DNA of 53,357 bases from an uncultured Bacilli bacterium (GTDB lineage: Bacteria; Bacillota_I; Bacilli_A; RF39; UBA660), in contig CAKPDJ010000005.1 of NCBI GenBank assembly GCA_934148875.1, positions 1-53,357 on the forward strand, in the 5' to 3' direction. Both the position numbers and the translations under genes were made by a program. The notes beneath the pieces are model-generated. The model made no database searches, had not been told where the DNA came from, and saw only the letters and a list, made by a program, of their open reading frames with translations. Of the stretch, positions 41,575 through 50,485 are shown piece by piece. Within the stretch, counting starts at the first letter, position 1, and each line of letters begins with the position of its first letter.

Positions 41575-42015
41575 TTAATTAATTTGTTTTGAAAAAAAGC
41601 CAGCTTCATCTAGATGAAAACCATAATGATGATAACAAGCATGTGCAGCTGTACGAACATTATTAGACCACAATTCCATAGTTTTGCATTTATGTTCTAA
41701 ACATATTCTGGTAATTTCATCTAACATTTTTGTAGCTATACCATGTCTACGATAATCCGGATGAACACAAACATGATTTAAAATAGCATAAGTATTCATC
41801 TTTTCATATATAGTTGGTATAACTGTAATTTTAGCATGAGAAACAACCTTGCCATCAATTATACCTACTAAATAAATTTGATTAGTATCATTTTTTGTTT
41901 CTTCAAAAATACGTTTTGCATAATCAAGATCTGTTTCTTCAAAGAAACATAAATTACATAGTTTAATAATATTAGCAACATCATCACTAGTAGCAATTTT
42001 AAAAATAACATCCAA
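41575..42015 (-). CDS. GNAT-family N-acetyltransferase
   Basis: A 146-residue GNAT protein. The acetyl-CoA motif A is HVCVHPDYRRHGIATKML, preceded by the beta strand SHAKITVIPTIY. The acceptor is unknown. Start is a TTG at 42015 with GGAGGT 8 nt upstream; the nearest ATG is out of frame. It ends 22 nt before the unknown anchored protein gene, so the two are likely cotranscribed. Confidence 0.88.
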   Translation of the reverse strand: MDVIFKIATSDDVANIIKLCNLCFFEETDLDYAKRIFEETKNDTNQIYLVGIIDGKVVSHAKITVIPTIYEKMNTYAILNHVCVHPDYRRHGIATKMLDEITRICLEHKCKTMELWSNNVRTAAHACYHHYGFHLDEAGFFSKQIN

Positions 42016-42223
42016 AAGTAACTACCTCCTACCATCTAACCTAAATATAACAATTATGTATTCAAATAACAAGTATTAGATGAAATATTTGTCAAGTGAA
42101 ATGTAAAAAAATGTCGATTAACAAGATTATGCATAAATAATTAATATGAGTATCAATATATAATTGGAATATCCGCAAATATTCACAAAACTTAGAAAAT
42201 GTTTAATACATTTTCTTTTTATA

Positions 42224-42232
42224 TGTTAAAAT
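42224..42232 (+). promoter_or_regulatory. Extended -10 promoter of the HIT gene
   Basis: TGTTAAAAT is an extended -10 (TGN-TAAAAT), 22 bp before the ATG. No good -35 is visible. Upstream, AGAAAATG and CATTTTCT form a hairpin followed by TTTTAT, terminator-like, at 42195-42220. The rest of 42016-42194 shows nothing I can name. Confidence 0.5.
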
Positions 42233-42253
42233 TAAACATAAGGAGATGATATA

Positions 42254-42643
42254 ATGGATTGCCTATTCTGCAAAATTATTGAAGATATTATTCCAAGTAA
42301 AACAATTTATGAGGATGATTTAGTAAAAGTATTTTTAGATATTAATCCCAATACTAATGGTCATTGTTTGATTATACCTAAAAAACACATAGTAACTGTA
42401 AATGAAGTAGATAGCGAACTAGCTACTCATATATTGGAAGTAGAAAAGAAAATGTATGATTTATTAAAAGAAAAATTAAATATTGAGGGTCTAACTATTG
42501 TCCAAAATAATGATTTAGGTCAAGATGTAAAGCATTATCATGTACATTTGATACCTAGGTACAAAGATGATTATTGGAAAATGAATTTCAGTCAAGAAAG
42601 TTTAAAACCAATCGATGAAACTTTTAAAAAGATCACAGAATAA
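42254..42643 (+). CDS. HIT family nucleotide hydrolase/transferase
   Basis: A 129-residue HIT protein. N-terminal CLFCKI binds or structures the fold, NGHCLIIPKKHI follows, and the catalytic triad is H94-Y-H96-V-H98-LI. Such proteins hydrolyse AMP-linked substrates or dinucleoside polyphosphates. AAGGAG precedes the ATG. It is monocistronic on the plus strand and ends in a hairpin at 42642-42677. Confidence 0.94.
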   Translation: MDCLFCKIIEDIIPSKTIYEDDLVKVFLDINPNTNGHCLIIPKKHIVTVNEVDSELATHILEVEKKMYDLLKEKLNIEGLTIVQNNDLGQDVKHYHVHLIPRYKDDYWKMNFSQESLKPIDETFKKITE

Positions 42644-42677
42644 AAGCGAATGAATTTTAATTTCACTCGCTTTTTTT
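42642..42677. terminator. Terminator between convergent HIT and lipoprotein genes
   Basis: AAAAGCGAATGAA pairs with TTTCACTCGCTTTT with one mismatch, followed by a T7 tract on the plus strand and a T4 tract on the minus strand. Confidence 0.8.
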
Positions 42678-42706
42678 AATAATTGTATCTATATTACGAA
42701 TACTAA

Positions 42707-43123
42707 CTACTTACAAGTATATCCAGAATCTTCTAAAGATTTTTTTGTAGCTGCATAAGTCCCTTGGTATTCACTCTTATCAAGAGTTTTATTAGTACCA
42801 ACTGCCTTTAATGACAAAGAAGAAGAATTAAGTGTAATATCTACATTATAACCAATCTTCTCTAACTCAGTTTTTTGAGTTTCTAATGTTTCTTTAAATG
42901 TATCTACATAGTCTTTATACTTATCTGTATAATCAATAGATATATCTAAAGTAATTTTCTCAGCCTCACTATTCTTAAAGCTAATATCCATAACACTAGA
43001 TGTAACAACACCATCTGTTTCTTCCCTAGAAGTACAATATAATGTCTTAGTATTATTTTTACCACATCCTGTAATAGCTAAAGCTGATACCATGAATACA
43101 AATAATAAAAATCTTTTTTTCAT
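42707..43123 (-). CDS. Small lipoprotein (DUF1307/YehR-like)
   Basis: A 138-residue lipoprotein: signal peptide residues 1-19 and lipobox AITG-C20, then a short linker and a mixed alpha/beta domain (DISFKNSEAEKITLDISIDY, TLETQKTELEKIGYNVD, CK end). This fits the small DUF1307-type lipoproteins, whose function is unknown. Cys residues YC and TCK may bridge. The ATG at 43123 follows GGGAG; the upstream in-frame codons at 43153 precede it without a site. Confidence 0.78.
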   Translation of the reverse strand: MKKRFLLFVFMVSALAITGCGKNNTKTLYCTSREETDGVVTSSVMDISFKNSEAEKITLDISIDYTDKYKDYVDTFKETLETQKTELEKIGYNVDITLNSSSLSLKAVGTNKTLDKSEYQGTYAATKKSLEDSGYTCK

Positions 43124-43361
43124 AACTCCCACCTCTCTAATATAAGGATACACTAATAATTAAAAATAAACAATATCTTTCTGATAAATGAATATTTTAT
43201 TTAATTAATTATATGTTAAAATACGAAATATATTAAGGCCTAACTTTCCATAGTAGAAAGAACATTAGTTGCGTACCAAAGATTTAGTAAGAAGGCAAAA
43301 TATATTTATAAAGGAGAAGGTTTGTCGAAAAATAAATAAACTAAAGTAACATTAGATATGG

Positions 43362-43480
43362 AGGAATATTAAATAAGTAATTAAATTATATTATTTGAAA
43401 ATCAAAATGTAAAATTGGAAGTAAATATAAAGAATGAAACGGTTTGACTTAATGCAGAACAAATGGCTGAACTTTTTTGT
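43362..43480 (+). pseudogene. Decayed 5' end of the RhuM-Fic/Doc gene
   Basis: GGAGG at 43360-43364 is followed by ATAAGTAAT where an ATG start would be expected. The frame then reads FENQNVKLEVNIKNETV, TGA (43445-43447, where homologues have Trp), LNAEQMAELF, and shifts frame at a T6 run (43473-43478); with five Ts it would continue as VRDSKTIRKHI into the intact part. Thus a lost start, a stop and a frameshift accumulate within ~110 bp. A perfect Spo0A-box 7-mer (TGTCGAA, 43323-43329) lies just upstream. Another fragment, IVERTLVAYQRFSKKAKYIYKG, occurs at 43254-43340 and ends in TAA; its origin is unknown. Confidence 0.72.
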
Positions 43481-44315
43481 TAGAGATTCTAAAACAATAA
43501 GAAAACATATCAACAGCGCATTACAAGAAGAATTAAATAAATCAACTGTCGCAAAATTTGCGACAATTCAAAAGGAAGGAACTAGAGAAGTAACCCGTCA
43601 AATTGAATACTATAATTTAGATGTTATTATCAGTGTTGGTTATAGAGTTAAATCATTGCAAGGAGTAACTTTTCGCAAATGGGCAACCAACGTTTTAAAA
43701 GACTACATGTTAAAAGGTTATGTTGTTAATCAAAAAAGATTAGAATATTTAGAAAAGACAGTCAAACTTATTGATATAGCAACTAGAAGTAATGAAACAA
43801 ACGATGAAAATATAAAAGAAGTATTGAAAGTAATTAATAATTATTCAAAAGGATTAGACATATTAGATAACTATGATCATAGAAATTTTGAAAAAACTAA
43901 AGGTAGAAAATCAAACAAAATGATTACATATCAAAATTGTTTAAATTTAATTGATTTATTAAAGTTTAATGAGAATAGCGACATCTTTGCCTTAGAAAGA
44001 GATAAAGGATTAAACTCTATTATTAATAACATCTATCAATCATTTGATGGAAATGATGTTTATCAAACCATTGGAGAAAAAGCAGCAAATTTCCTATACT
44101 TAGTAATTAAGAATCATGCTTTTATTGATGGGAACAAAAGAATTGCTGCCACTCTATTTATCTATTTTTTACACTTTTATAATATTTTAACTGTGGACGC
44201 TAAAAACATAATTGACAACAATACTTTAGCAGCTTTAACTATATTAATAGCTGAATCCAATCCCAAAGAAAAAAATATCATGATTGATTTAACCATAAAT
44301 ATTTTAAACAATTAA
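43434..44315 (+). CDS. RhuM/Fic-Doc fusion protein, N-terminally disrupted
   Basis: The open part (293 residues) keeps most of a Virulence_RhuM domain (EVTRQIEYYNLDVIISVGYRV, FRKWATNVLKDYMLKGY) and a Fic/Doc domain with H228-AFIDGNKR, the Doc-type AMP/phospho-transferase motif. Fused RhuM-Fic/Doc proteins occur on mobile elements and often with toxin-antitoxin or restriction loci. The first ~10 residues here are an out-of-frame reading of the former N-terminus, so the RhuM domain is truncated; if the product is made, a later start is likely. No Shine-Dalgarno site at 43434. No partner antitoxin is visible. Confidence 0.75.
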   Translation: MKRFDLMQNKWLNFFVRDSKTIRKHINSALQEELNKSTVAKFATIQKEGTREVTRQIEYYNLDVIISVGYRVKSLQGVTFRKWATNVLKDYMLKGYVVNQKRLEYLEKTVKLIDIATRSNETNDENIKEVLKVINNYSKGLDILDNYDHRNFEKTKGRKSNKMITYQNCLNLIDLLKFNENSDIFALERDKGLNSIINNIYQSFDGNDVYQTIGEKAANFLYLVIKNHAFIDGNKRIAATLFIYFLHFYNILTVDAKNIIDNNTLAALTILIAESNPKEKNIMIDLTINILNN

Positions 44316-44317
44316 GT

Positions 44318-44353
44318 AAAAAAGAATATCTAAATTTGTAGATATCTTTTTAT
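44318..44353. terminator. Bidirectional terminator between convergent genes
   Basis: The left arm AGAATATCTA (44323-44332) pairs with TAGATATCT (44339-44347), one bulged A, with T-runs on both sides. It ends the Fic/Doc gene and the 44350 minus-strand gene. Confidence 0.75.
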
Positions 44354-46254
44354 TTTGAAGGAGATAAAACTACACGAAAGCAACCACTAATGGAAGCACG
44401 ACCGCTGTCACGACCAAAGTTAAGAACACCTATGCCTGTATCATCATGAAAATCACCACCACGTCCTATCCAAGGACCAGTAGTCGTAGGAAAGAATGCA
44501 TAATCCCCATACCATATTCCTCTACGACTATTTTCTTTTGATATAGCCACTTCTTTTATTGCATCTCCTAAATGTCCATTTTCATATTTATACCATGTAT
44601 CATCACCTGACTCTATTGAATTAGATGCGTATAAATCATAGTATATTGTCTCTGGAAATTTTATTCCATCTGTTTTTCTTCCTCCATCACCGTATGTTCC
44701 ATTAAATCCTGAATTATATTTACTATTTTTTCCACTTATTGGTAATCCATTTGAATCCTTTATTACTGCCATTACATATTCCCAATTTCCACCACTAATA
44801 TCATAAACTCCACTTATATTTCCTGTTGTACTTGCTTTATTATTTGCTTCATTATATGCGTAACCTGATTCACAGGCTGATTTATTACTATTTACAGTTG
44901 CTGACACTGTCGATGCACTACATCCTGTTATTGTTGCTCCATATTGCCACTGGCCTGTAAAGATTGCTGTACCACTTGAATATCCTGTATTAACATTATT
45001 TACATATACCTCTTCACAACCTGTTTCTGTGCATTTTCCATATAATGAATATGTTAGGTATGCTATAGCTCCCCATTCACTATTTTTCATCATATGTGAA
45101 TTTAAGCTTTGATTTACTCCTCTTCCTAATGTATAGAATGTGCTTACATCTTTATTTGTTAAACTTCTTACATTTGGCTTTATTATTATGTTTGTTGCTT
45201 CTGTAGCTACTAAATAATTTGGATTTGTTGTTAGAAATTTACTTGAATCTGTATATGTTTCCTCATCATAGCTTGTTTCAAATTTTCCCACCCATATTCC
45301 ATCAGTATCAAATGATGTAAATGCCGGATGAGTTAACCATTCTTCATTTTGTGTTCCATTTGATGGTGTTGTTGTCTTACTTTCAAATACTATATTTATT
45401 GCACTTTCTTTTTCTGTTCCATTTGGATATTTATTTTCTCCATTTACATTCCATAATTGATATTTATATCTCGGTATCCATACATAATATTGTTTTATAT
45501 CACTTTCTGGTATTACTTGTCCTACACTATATGTTACATTGTTTTTTAATATTACTGCGTTTGCCCAAATCTTATCTTCATAACTGTACCACTTATTTTT
45601 TACATCAGCATAAGTAACAGTACCATCTGCAATTGTAACTGGAATTAAATTATCACTTAATACCGGATCAGCACCATTCAACAATGATTCTTTATAAGAT
45701 ACCGCATTTGCTTGTGTTCCAACAACTCTAATTTGAGTAGCAAAATACTTATTCTGTGCTTCATTTCCTGCATCATATTTAAGCCACATATGAAAAGTAT
45801 AAGTAATACTTTCACCAACTTTTAAAAAGCCATTTTCTAATAAACTCTCTTCATCAGTAAGTTCGCTATAATATTTTGTACTACTAAGGCCTGTTTTTTC
45901 ATTTAATAAATTAATTCGTATATAACTGTTTTCCAATCTATTACCAGCATTATCAAGTAAAATATCATCTAAATAAACAGAATAATAGCTATCAATAGTA
46001 CCTGTATTAGTTAATGTAAATGTATAACCTTTCTGTTCTAAAGCTGGTTCATCTTTCATTGGTACAACATTTGTTAAAACAAATTTATCTTCTGTTGTTG
46101 TATCCTTAATAACCAATTCTAAAGTACCTAAAGTTAATTTAAAATTAGTACTCTTAGTAACATTAAAACGAAACAGAGCATAGCTAGCAGAAAACGCTAA
46201 CACAATAGTAATAACTAAAATACTACTAAGTATAATAATTTTCTTCTTAGTCAT
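44350..46254 (-). CDS. Anchored surface protein with C-terminal lectin-like (possible DGR target) domain
   Basis: A 634-residue protein. An N-terminal membrane/signal segment ends in SASYALFRFN, then a TasA-like stretch (TKSTNFKLTLGTLELVI) and a beta sandwich to ~190. A mid domain starts WYSYEDKIWANAVILKNN and contains YYVWIPRYKYQLWN. The final ~200 residues resemble the formylglycine-enzyme/C-type-lectin fold: GGNWEYVMAV, then WIGRGGDFHDDTGIGV and SGCFRVVLSPSK. The last ~100 bp are G/T-rich and A-poor, unlike the rest. The ATG at 46254 follows AGGAG by 8 nt. It shares all domains with the 50604 protein. Confidence 0.78.
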   Translation of the reverse strand: MTKKKIIILSSILVITIVLAFSASYALFRFNVTKSTNFKLTLGTLELVIKDTTTEDKFVLTNVVPMKDEPALEQKGYTFTLTNTGTIDSYYSVYLDDILLDNAGNRLENSYIRINLLNEKTGLSSTKYYSELTDEESLLENGFLKVGESITYTFHMWLKYDAGNEAQNKYFATQIRVVGTQANAVSYKESLLNGADPVLSDNLIPVTIADGTVTYADVKNKWYSYEDKIWANAVILKNNVTYSVGQVIPESDIKQYYVWIPRYKYQLWNVNGENKYPNGTEKESAINIVFESKTTTPSNGTQNEEWLTHPAFTSFDTDGIWVGKFETSYDEETYTDSSKFLTTNPNYLVATEATNIIIKPNVRSLTNKDVSTFYTLGRGVNQSLNSHMMKNSEWGAIAYLTYSLYGKCTETGCEEVYVNNVNTGYSSGTAIFTGQWQYGATITGCSASTVSATVNSNKSACESGYAYNEANNKASTTGNISGVYDISGGNWEYVMAVIKDSNGLPISGKNSKYNSGFNGTYGDGGRKTDGIKFPETIYYDLYASNSIESGDDTWYKYENGHLGDAIKEVAISKENSRRGIWYGDYAFFPTTTGPWIGRGGDFHDDTGIGVLNFGRDSGRASISGCFRVVLSPSK

Positions 46255-46316
46255 AGCAGTCATCTCCTATTCTTACTTTCTAGTCTTATTATATAATCTT
46301 TCGAAATATTAAACAA

Positions 46317-46346
46317 GAAAAAAAGACTAATTACATAATTTAGTCT
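46317..46346 (-). terminator. Terminator of the 49683-46340 operon
   Basis: AGACTAA (46324-46330) pairs with TTAGTCT (46340-46346), followed by TTTTTTTC on the minus strand. It overlaps the stop of trmL. Confidence 0.8.
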
Positions 46347-46861
46347 CTTTCCAAAAAGTCATTTCCTTTATGCATATCATCCATAGGCTCATCCCTTAAT
46401 AAATCGTTATAATCTTGCTGTCTCAACACTTCATAAGTACAAATAGCTACACAATTAGATAAATTTAATGCTCTAACATTAGCAGTCATTGGTATTCTCA
46501 TACAATGTTCTAAATCATTCTTTAATATTTCCTTAGGGATACCAGTAGACTCTTTTCCAAAAATTAAATAAATATTTCTACTACTGTCAGAATAATCAAA
46601 ACTAGTATGAGGCTTATGACCATACCTAGTAAAATAGTAAAAATCACCATTATTTTTTTCTACAAATTCTTCCCAATTTTCATATACTTGATATTCTAAT
46701 TTATCTATATAATTAACTCCACTTCTTTTTAAATGGCTATCATCAAGTACAAATCCAAAAGGCTTAATCAAATGTAACTTAGAACCAGTAGCCACACAAG
46801 TTCTCATAATATTACCAGTATTTTGAGGTATTTCAGGTTGAAATAATACAATATTTATCAT
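46340..46861 (-). CDS. trmL: tRNA (cytidine/uridine-2'-O-)-methyltransferase TrmL
   Basis: A 173-residue SPOUT methyltransferase. The fold's key stretches are present: INIVLFQPEIPQNTGNIMRT, LIFGKESTGIP and the knot region MRIPMTANVRALNLSNCVAI, then YEVLRQQ. TrmL modifies the wobble base of tRNA-Leu(CAA/UAA), which is apt beside a tRNA-Leu(CAA) in this window. It overlaps the upstream gene by 4 nt (ATGA), so they are coupled. Confidence 0.95.
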   Translation of the reverse strand: MINIVLFQPEIPQNTGNIMRTCVATGSKLHLIKPFGFVLDDSHLKRSGVNYIDKLEYQVYENWEEFVEKNNGDFYYFTRYGHKPHTSFDYSDSSRNIYLIFGKESTGIPKEILKNDLEHCMRIPMTANVRALNLSNCVAICTYEVLRQQDYNDLLRDEPMDDMHKGNDFLERD

Positions 46862-47388
46862 AATTCCGCAGAGTCAACTCCATTTTCATCTAAAAATTTA
46901 ATAATAGCAGATATATCTAACTTATAACCAGTCTTAACAGAATAAACTGATTTAACTTTTCCTTCACTAAAAATAATCAAACTAGGATAACCTTGTAAAG
47001 AAATACCATAATTAGTATTAAATTCTTCTATAAAAGCATTTTTATCTTTAACATCAGTAATATTTAAATAAGTAATTTTATCTTCTAAACTCCTATCATT
47101 AATTACTTTATTAAATTCCTTTTCAAATGCTCTACAATTTTTATCACTAGCTACACCCATATAAATAATAGCATTTTCATTCTCATGGACATAATTATAA
47201 ACTTCTTCATTACTAATTTTTCTAAGCACAGTTTCTGCTATAACTGGAATATTTAGTTCATAGTTAACTCTTCCCACATACCAATTTCTAAGTAAGAATG
47301 AACAAAATATAGTTACAACAATCAATATTAACAATTTTATATAATTCTTAACTGGAATAATATTTTTCTTGTTTTTTTCTTTTCTCAT
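46858..47388 (-). CDS. Membrane-anchored thioredoxin-like protein
   Basis: A 176-residue protein with a basic N-terminus and one transmembrane segment (KLLILIVVTIFCSFLLRNW), then an extracytoplasmic thioredoxin-like domain. The active-site region reads GVASDKNCRAFEKEF, with a single Cys rather than CxxC, and a cis-Pro loop GYPSLIIF. This resembles thioredoxin-like accessory proteins (DUF6568/PedC-like) with unknown substrate. It overlaps trmL by 4 nt. Confidence 0.8.
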   Translation of the reverse strand: MRKEKNKKNIIPVKNYIKLLILIVVTIFCSFLLRNWYVGRVNYELNIPVIAETVLRKISNEEVYNYVHENENAIIYMGVASDKNCRAFEKEFNKVINDRSLEDKITYLNITDVKDKNAFIEEFNTNYGISLQGYPSLIIFSEGKVKSVYSVKTGYKLDISAIIKFLDENGVDSAEL

Positions 47389-47427
47389 GGTAACACCAAT
47401 CCTTATATTTTAAGTTTAACATAATTA

Positions 47428-49683
47428 CTAAATTATGGAAAGAATAGTTTTAGTATTTTTAATTATTTCTTTTATTTCATTACTGTTTTCATTAAAAAAT
47501 TCAAATCTATAATTTAAAACTCCAATACTTGCTAATTTTTGAACATTATCTAATCTATCATAATTTTGATAATATAAAATATGAGTAAGCTCCCTATCCT
47601 GTAATAAAGGATAATGTGCACCATTACGATCAACAAGTTCATATTTTTTACCATTTCTACAAACACTACATGGTTTTTTATCATTGTTAATAAGCATTTT
47701 TAAAGGACAGTATTTCATTATCATAGCCTCTAATCTACCATAAACAATAACCTCTATATTTTTATTACCAATCTTATCAACAATATGAGAAATTGTATCA
47801 ATAGAATTTTCTACAGATAAAGTAATATTATCAACACCTAAATTTCTAAGATAAGAAACATGATAACTATTAGCGACATTCAAATAATAATCACTTCTTA
47901 CTGTGTTATTATTTATATATTTATAAATAGATCCCGTTTCCCCTACTAATAATCTTTCTTTATCATAATCAGGAAAATCAGACATAACTCTATTAACTCG
48001 GTAATAAATATTATCTAAATTATGGTATTTCTTATATAAATTATAATCAGTAACATAAATTGTATCCAAATTCATATCTATACAAGTAAGTAATTGTTCC
48101 TCATTTCGTACTAAAGCATTAATCATGATTTTAGAACTAGAACTTTGATTATCTAAAGAAAATACATCATTAACAATTACCTCTTTTTTATTATTTTCAC
48201 GTAAATCTATTAAATCAGCAACCGCTAATCTTCTTAATTCATTTATCTTAGAAATAGGTACAAAAATACCATTATCTATATCTAAATCATAATGAACCAC
48301 TTTAAATGGTGTATCACCAAGTTTTAATAACTGTTCTAATATTCTCTCTTTAGTAGTACCACTACCAGTTGCTTTTTCTATAATTTTATCTTCAACTGAA
48401 ATATTATTAACACCATCACTAATATTAAGTATAAATATACCATCTACACTAGCAGATACATTTAACTTAATATCGATTTTCTTTTCACTGTACTTTTCTA
48501 ATTCATCTAATAAAAGGCTATCAACTGTTTTTAAAACATTACCATTAACACTAGATATACCAATTTTGTTATCGATTTCAATAATATCACCACTATTAGC
48601 AGAAGCTATCAACTTATCATGACTATCATAAATATAATTAACTATCATACCTAATTGTTCTTGTTCAAAACGAATACCATCATTTTGATGAAGTGGTTTA
48701 TTTAGCTTAATTTTAATTCTTTTAGGAGTTGTACTAATTACTTTACCAATAACCACTCCTATATGGTTAGGTGAAGTTATATTCATTAAATCTCTGCCAC
48801 TTTTATTAAATAAGTACCCTTCTGTAAAACCACGATTAAATAATACCATTAACTTTTCCTGTTCTTGTTCAGTTAAACTTACTACTTCCCCATTATTATA
48901 ATGATCTATCAACATACGATAAAGTCTAGTAATAAAACCTATTGTAGTAGGACTTTTCATTCTACCTTCTATTTTGAATGAAGTAATATTACTATCAAGT
49001 AATTCCTTGATATGATTAGTTGTATTTAATTCTTTTGGGCTTAATAAATACTTACCCTCTGTATCTACTTTCTTACCATCTTCAAGAAGTGTAAAAGGAA
49101 GTCTACAGATACCTGCACATTCACCACGATTACCACTACGATTCAAAAGAAAACTACTAAATAAGCATTGTCCTGAATAACATACACATAAAGCACCATG
49201 AATAAAAGCTTCTATTTCTAAAGAAGTATCTAATTTTTTTATTTCTTCTAAACTCATTTCTCTTGCTAATACTACCCTAGTAACACCAAGATTTTCTAAT
49301 AACTTTATTTGATTAACATTATGTGTATGTGCTTGAGTAGATACATGTATATCAAGATTAGGTAACACTTTTCTAACTAATACAATCATTCCTATATCCT
49401 GCATAATAACAGCATCTACTCCATTTTTATGAAGAAAAGTAATATACTCTAAACAATCATTAACTTCTTCATCAAAAATTATAGTATTAACAGTTACATA
49501 TATTTTAACTCCATATAAATGACAGTATTTAATTGCTTTAACCATTTCTTGTTCATCAAAATTAGAAGCAAATTTTCTAGCACCAAATCTTTTACCACCC
49601 AAATAAACAGCATCACAACCATTATGGATAGCCTGTTTTAATGTTTCAAAATCCCCAGCTGGTGCCAACAATTCCTTTGTCAT
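47428..49683 (-). CDS. U32 family peptidase / RlhA-like Fe-S protein
   Basis: A 751-residue U32-family protein with a long C-terminal half (DUF3656 or collagenase-like type). The iron-sulfur Cys set is C166, C173, C189 and C193 (HGALCVCYSGQC, GECAGICR), with ELLAPAGDFETLKQAIHNG at the start. Long U32 proteins include RlhA, which hydroxylates C2501 of 23S rRNA, so an RNA-modifying role is likelier than proteolysis. The ATG at 49683 follows GAGGTGAT. It is the first gene of a probable operon with the thioredoxin-like gene and trmL. Confidence 0.9.
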   Translation of the reverse strand: MTKELLAPAGDFETLKQAIHNGCDAVYLGGKRFGARKFASNFDEQEMVKAIKYCHLYGVKIYVTVNTIIFDEEVNDCLEYITFLHKNGVDAVIMQDIGMIVLVRKVLPNLDIHVSTQAHTHNVNQIKLLENLGVTRVVLAREMSLEEIKKLDTSLEIEAFIHGALCVCYSGQCLFSSFLLNRSGNRGECAGICRLPFTLLEDGKKVDTEGKYLLSPKELNTTNHIKELLDSNITSFKIEGRMKSPTTIGFITRLYRMLIDHYNNGEVVSLTEQEQEKLMVLFNRGFTEGYLFNKSGRDLMNITSPNHIGVVIGKVISTTPKRIKIKLNKPLHQNDGIRFEQEQLGMIVNYIYDSHDKLIASANSGDIIEIDNKIGISSVNGNVLKTVDSLLLDELEKYSEKKIDIKLNVSASVDGIFILNISDGVNNISVEDKIIEKATGSGTTKERILEQLLKLGDTPFKVVHYDLDIDNGIFVPISKINELRRLAVADLIDLRENNKKEVIVNDVFSLDNQSSSSKIMINALVRNEEQLLTCIDMNLDTIYVTDYNLYKKYHNLDNIYYRVNRVMSDFPDYDKERLLVGETGSIYKYINNNTVRSDYYLNVANSYHVSYLRNLGVDNITLSVENSIDTISHIVDKIGNKNIEVIVYGRLEAMIMKYCPLKMLINNDKKPCSVCRNGKKYELVDRNGAHYPLLQDRELTHILYYQNYDRLDNVQKLASIGVLNYRFEFFNENSNEIKEIIKNTKTILSII

Positions 49684-49800
49684 TAGTATCACCTCAACCA
49701 TCTAAAGTATATCATTTTTGTATAAAAAAGAAAAAGAAACTATCCAAAGTCTCCAAATTAACCACATTTCATTTTTCATATTTACACACTTTACAATTTT

Positions 49801-50211
49801 TTATATTTTTACATCCGATAATCTTTCTAGTACATCAGTATTAAAATAATTGGCCAATTCTTTCAGATAAATTTGTAAATCACTATTAGATAAAGTAGTA
49901 ATTTTATTTACCAACTGCTGGGATTCAATTTTCAAAGGTAATTCTATTCTAATATAAGATTTTCTTTTTAGCCCCAATTCCTTCCAATTTTTAATTTCTT
50001 TTCTAACTACATTTTCCAAAATACTATTGCGAGTAGTTAGTTTTAATCCAGAATAATTAGCATTTTCTTCTATCAAGAAACCCCTGCCATCATCTACAAT
50101 TAAACAAGGTCTTTTTTCCAGTATAACTTGAATAGAATCATTATTTTCATCTATTATTAGTTTTGGAATAAGGGTAACCCAAATATCACCAATTTTAGCT
50201 TTTTTCTCCAT
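49801..50211 (-). CDS. MazF/PemK-type toxin (mRNA interferase)
   Basis: A 136-residue protein with the PemK/MazF barrel start AKIGDIWVTLIP, then KRPCLIVDDGRGFLIE where MazF has its RP-x-L-V/I-I motif, and KITTLSNSDL near the end. These toxins cut mRNA. It is 13 nt downstream of a 67-residue antitoxin gene, the usual order. AGGAG precedes the ATG. Sequence similarity is moderate, so family is inferred from motifs and context. Confidence 0.75.
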   Translation of the reverse strand: MEKKAKIGDIWVTLIPKLIIDENNDSIQVILEKRPCLIVDDGRGFLIEENANYSGLKLTTRNSILENVVRKEIKNWKELGLKRKSYIRIELPLKIESQQLVNKITTLSNSDLQIYLKELANYFNTDVLERLSDVKI

Positions 50212-50224
50212 AAAACTCCTTTCT

Positions 50225-50425
50225 TTATAAATTATATTTTCTTTTTTTTAACATTTCTTCGTTAATACCAAAATCTTTTAAAATAGAATTATCATATGTT
50301 ACTTTAGTAGTATCTTTTACTGGAACTCTAGTTTCCTTTAAAGATTTTTGATATTCACTTAAAGAAATTCCTAACATATCAGCACAATCCTTTTGTTCTT
50401 TTATTAATTCTTTTTTTGAAATCAT
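50225..50425 (-). CDS. Antitoxin partner of the MazF/PemK-type toxin
   Basis: A 66-residue helical, charged protein: MISKKELIKEQKDCADMLGI, then SEYQKSL and a C-terminal KDFGINEEMLKKRKYNL. It lacks a recognised ribbon-helix-helix signature. Paired antitoxins of this kind usually bind the toxin with the C-terminus and DNA with the N-terminus. The ATG at 50425 has GGGAG at 9 nt; the ATG at 50434 is too close to it. Its promoter has a palindrome over the -10. Confidence 0.72.
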   Translation of the reverse strand: MISKKELIKEQKDCADMLGISLSEYQKSLKETRVPVKDTTKVTYDNSILKDFGINEEMLKKRKYNL

Positions 50426-50485
50426 TATTTTCATCTCCCATATTAACGAATTAGAAATATTATGTAGTTACAGCAAAAATTATAA

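Noticed and set aside
42016..42253. Possible riboswitch or small RNA upstream of the HIT gene
   Set aside because: A hairpin with a T-tract is present, but no conserved riboswitch core could be recognised.
43240..43345. Possible structured RNA upstream of the RhuM-Fic gene
   Set aside because: The stretch reads better as the tail of a decayed gene (29 codons ending in TAA); no paired core was found.
43445..43447. TGA at a Trp position as a sign of the Mycoplasma genetic code
   Set aside because: All other genes use TGG for Trp and read through no TGA, and the surrounding gene has other lesions.
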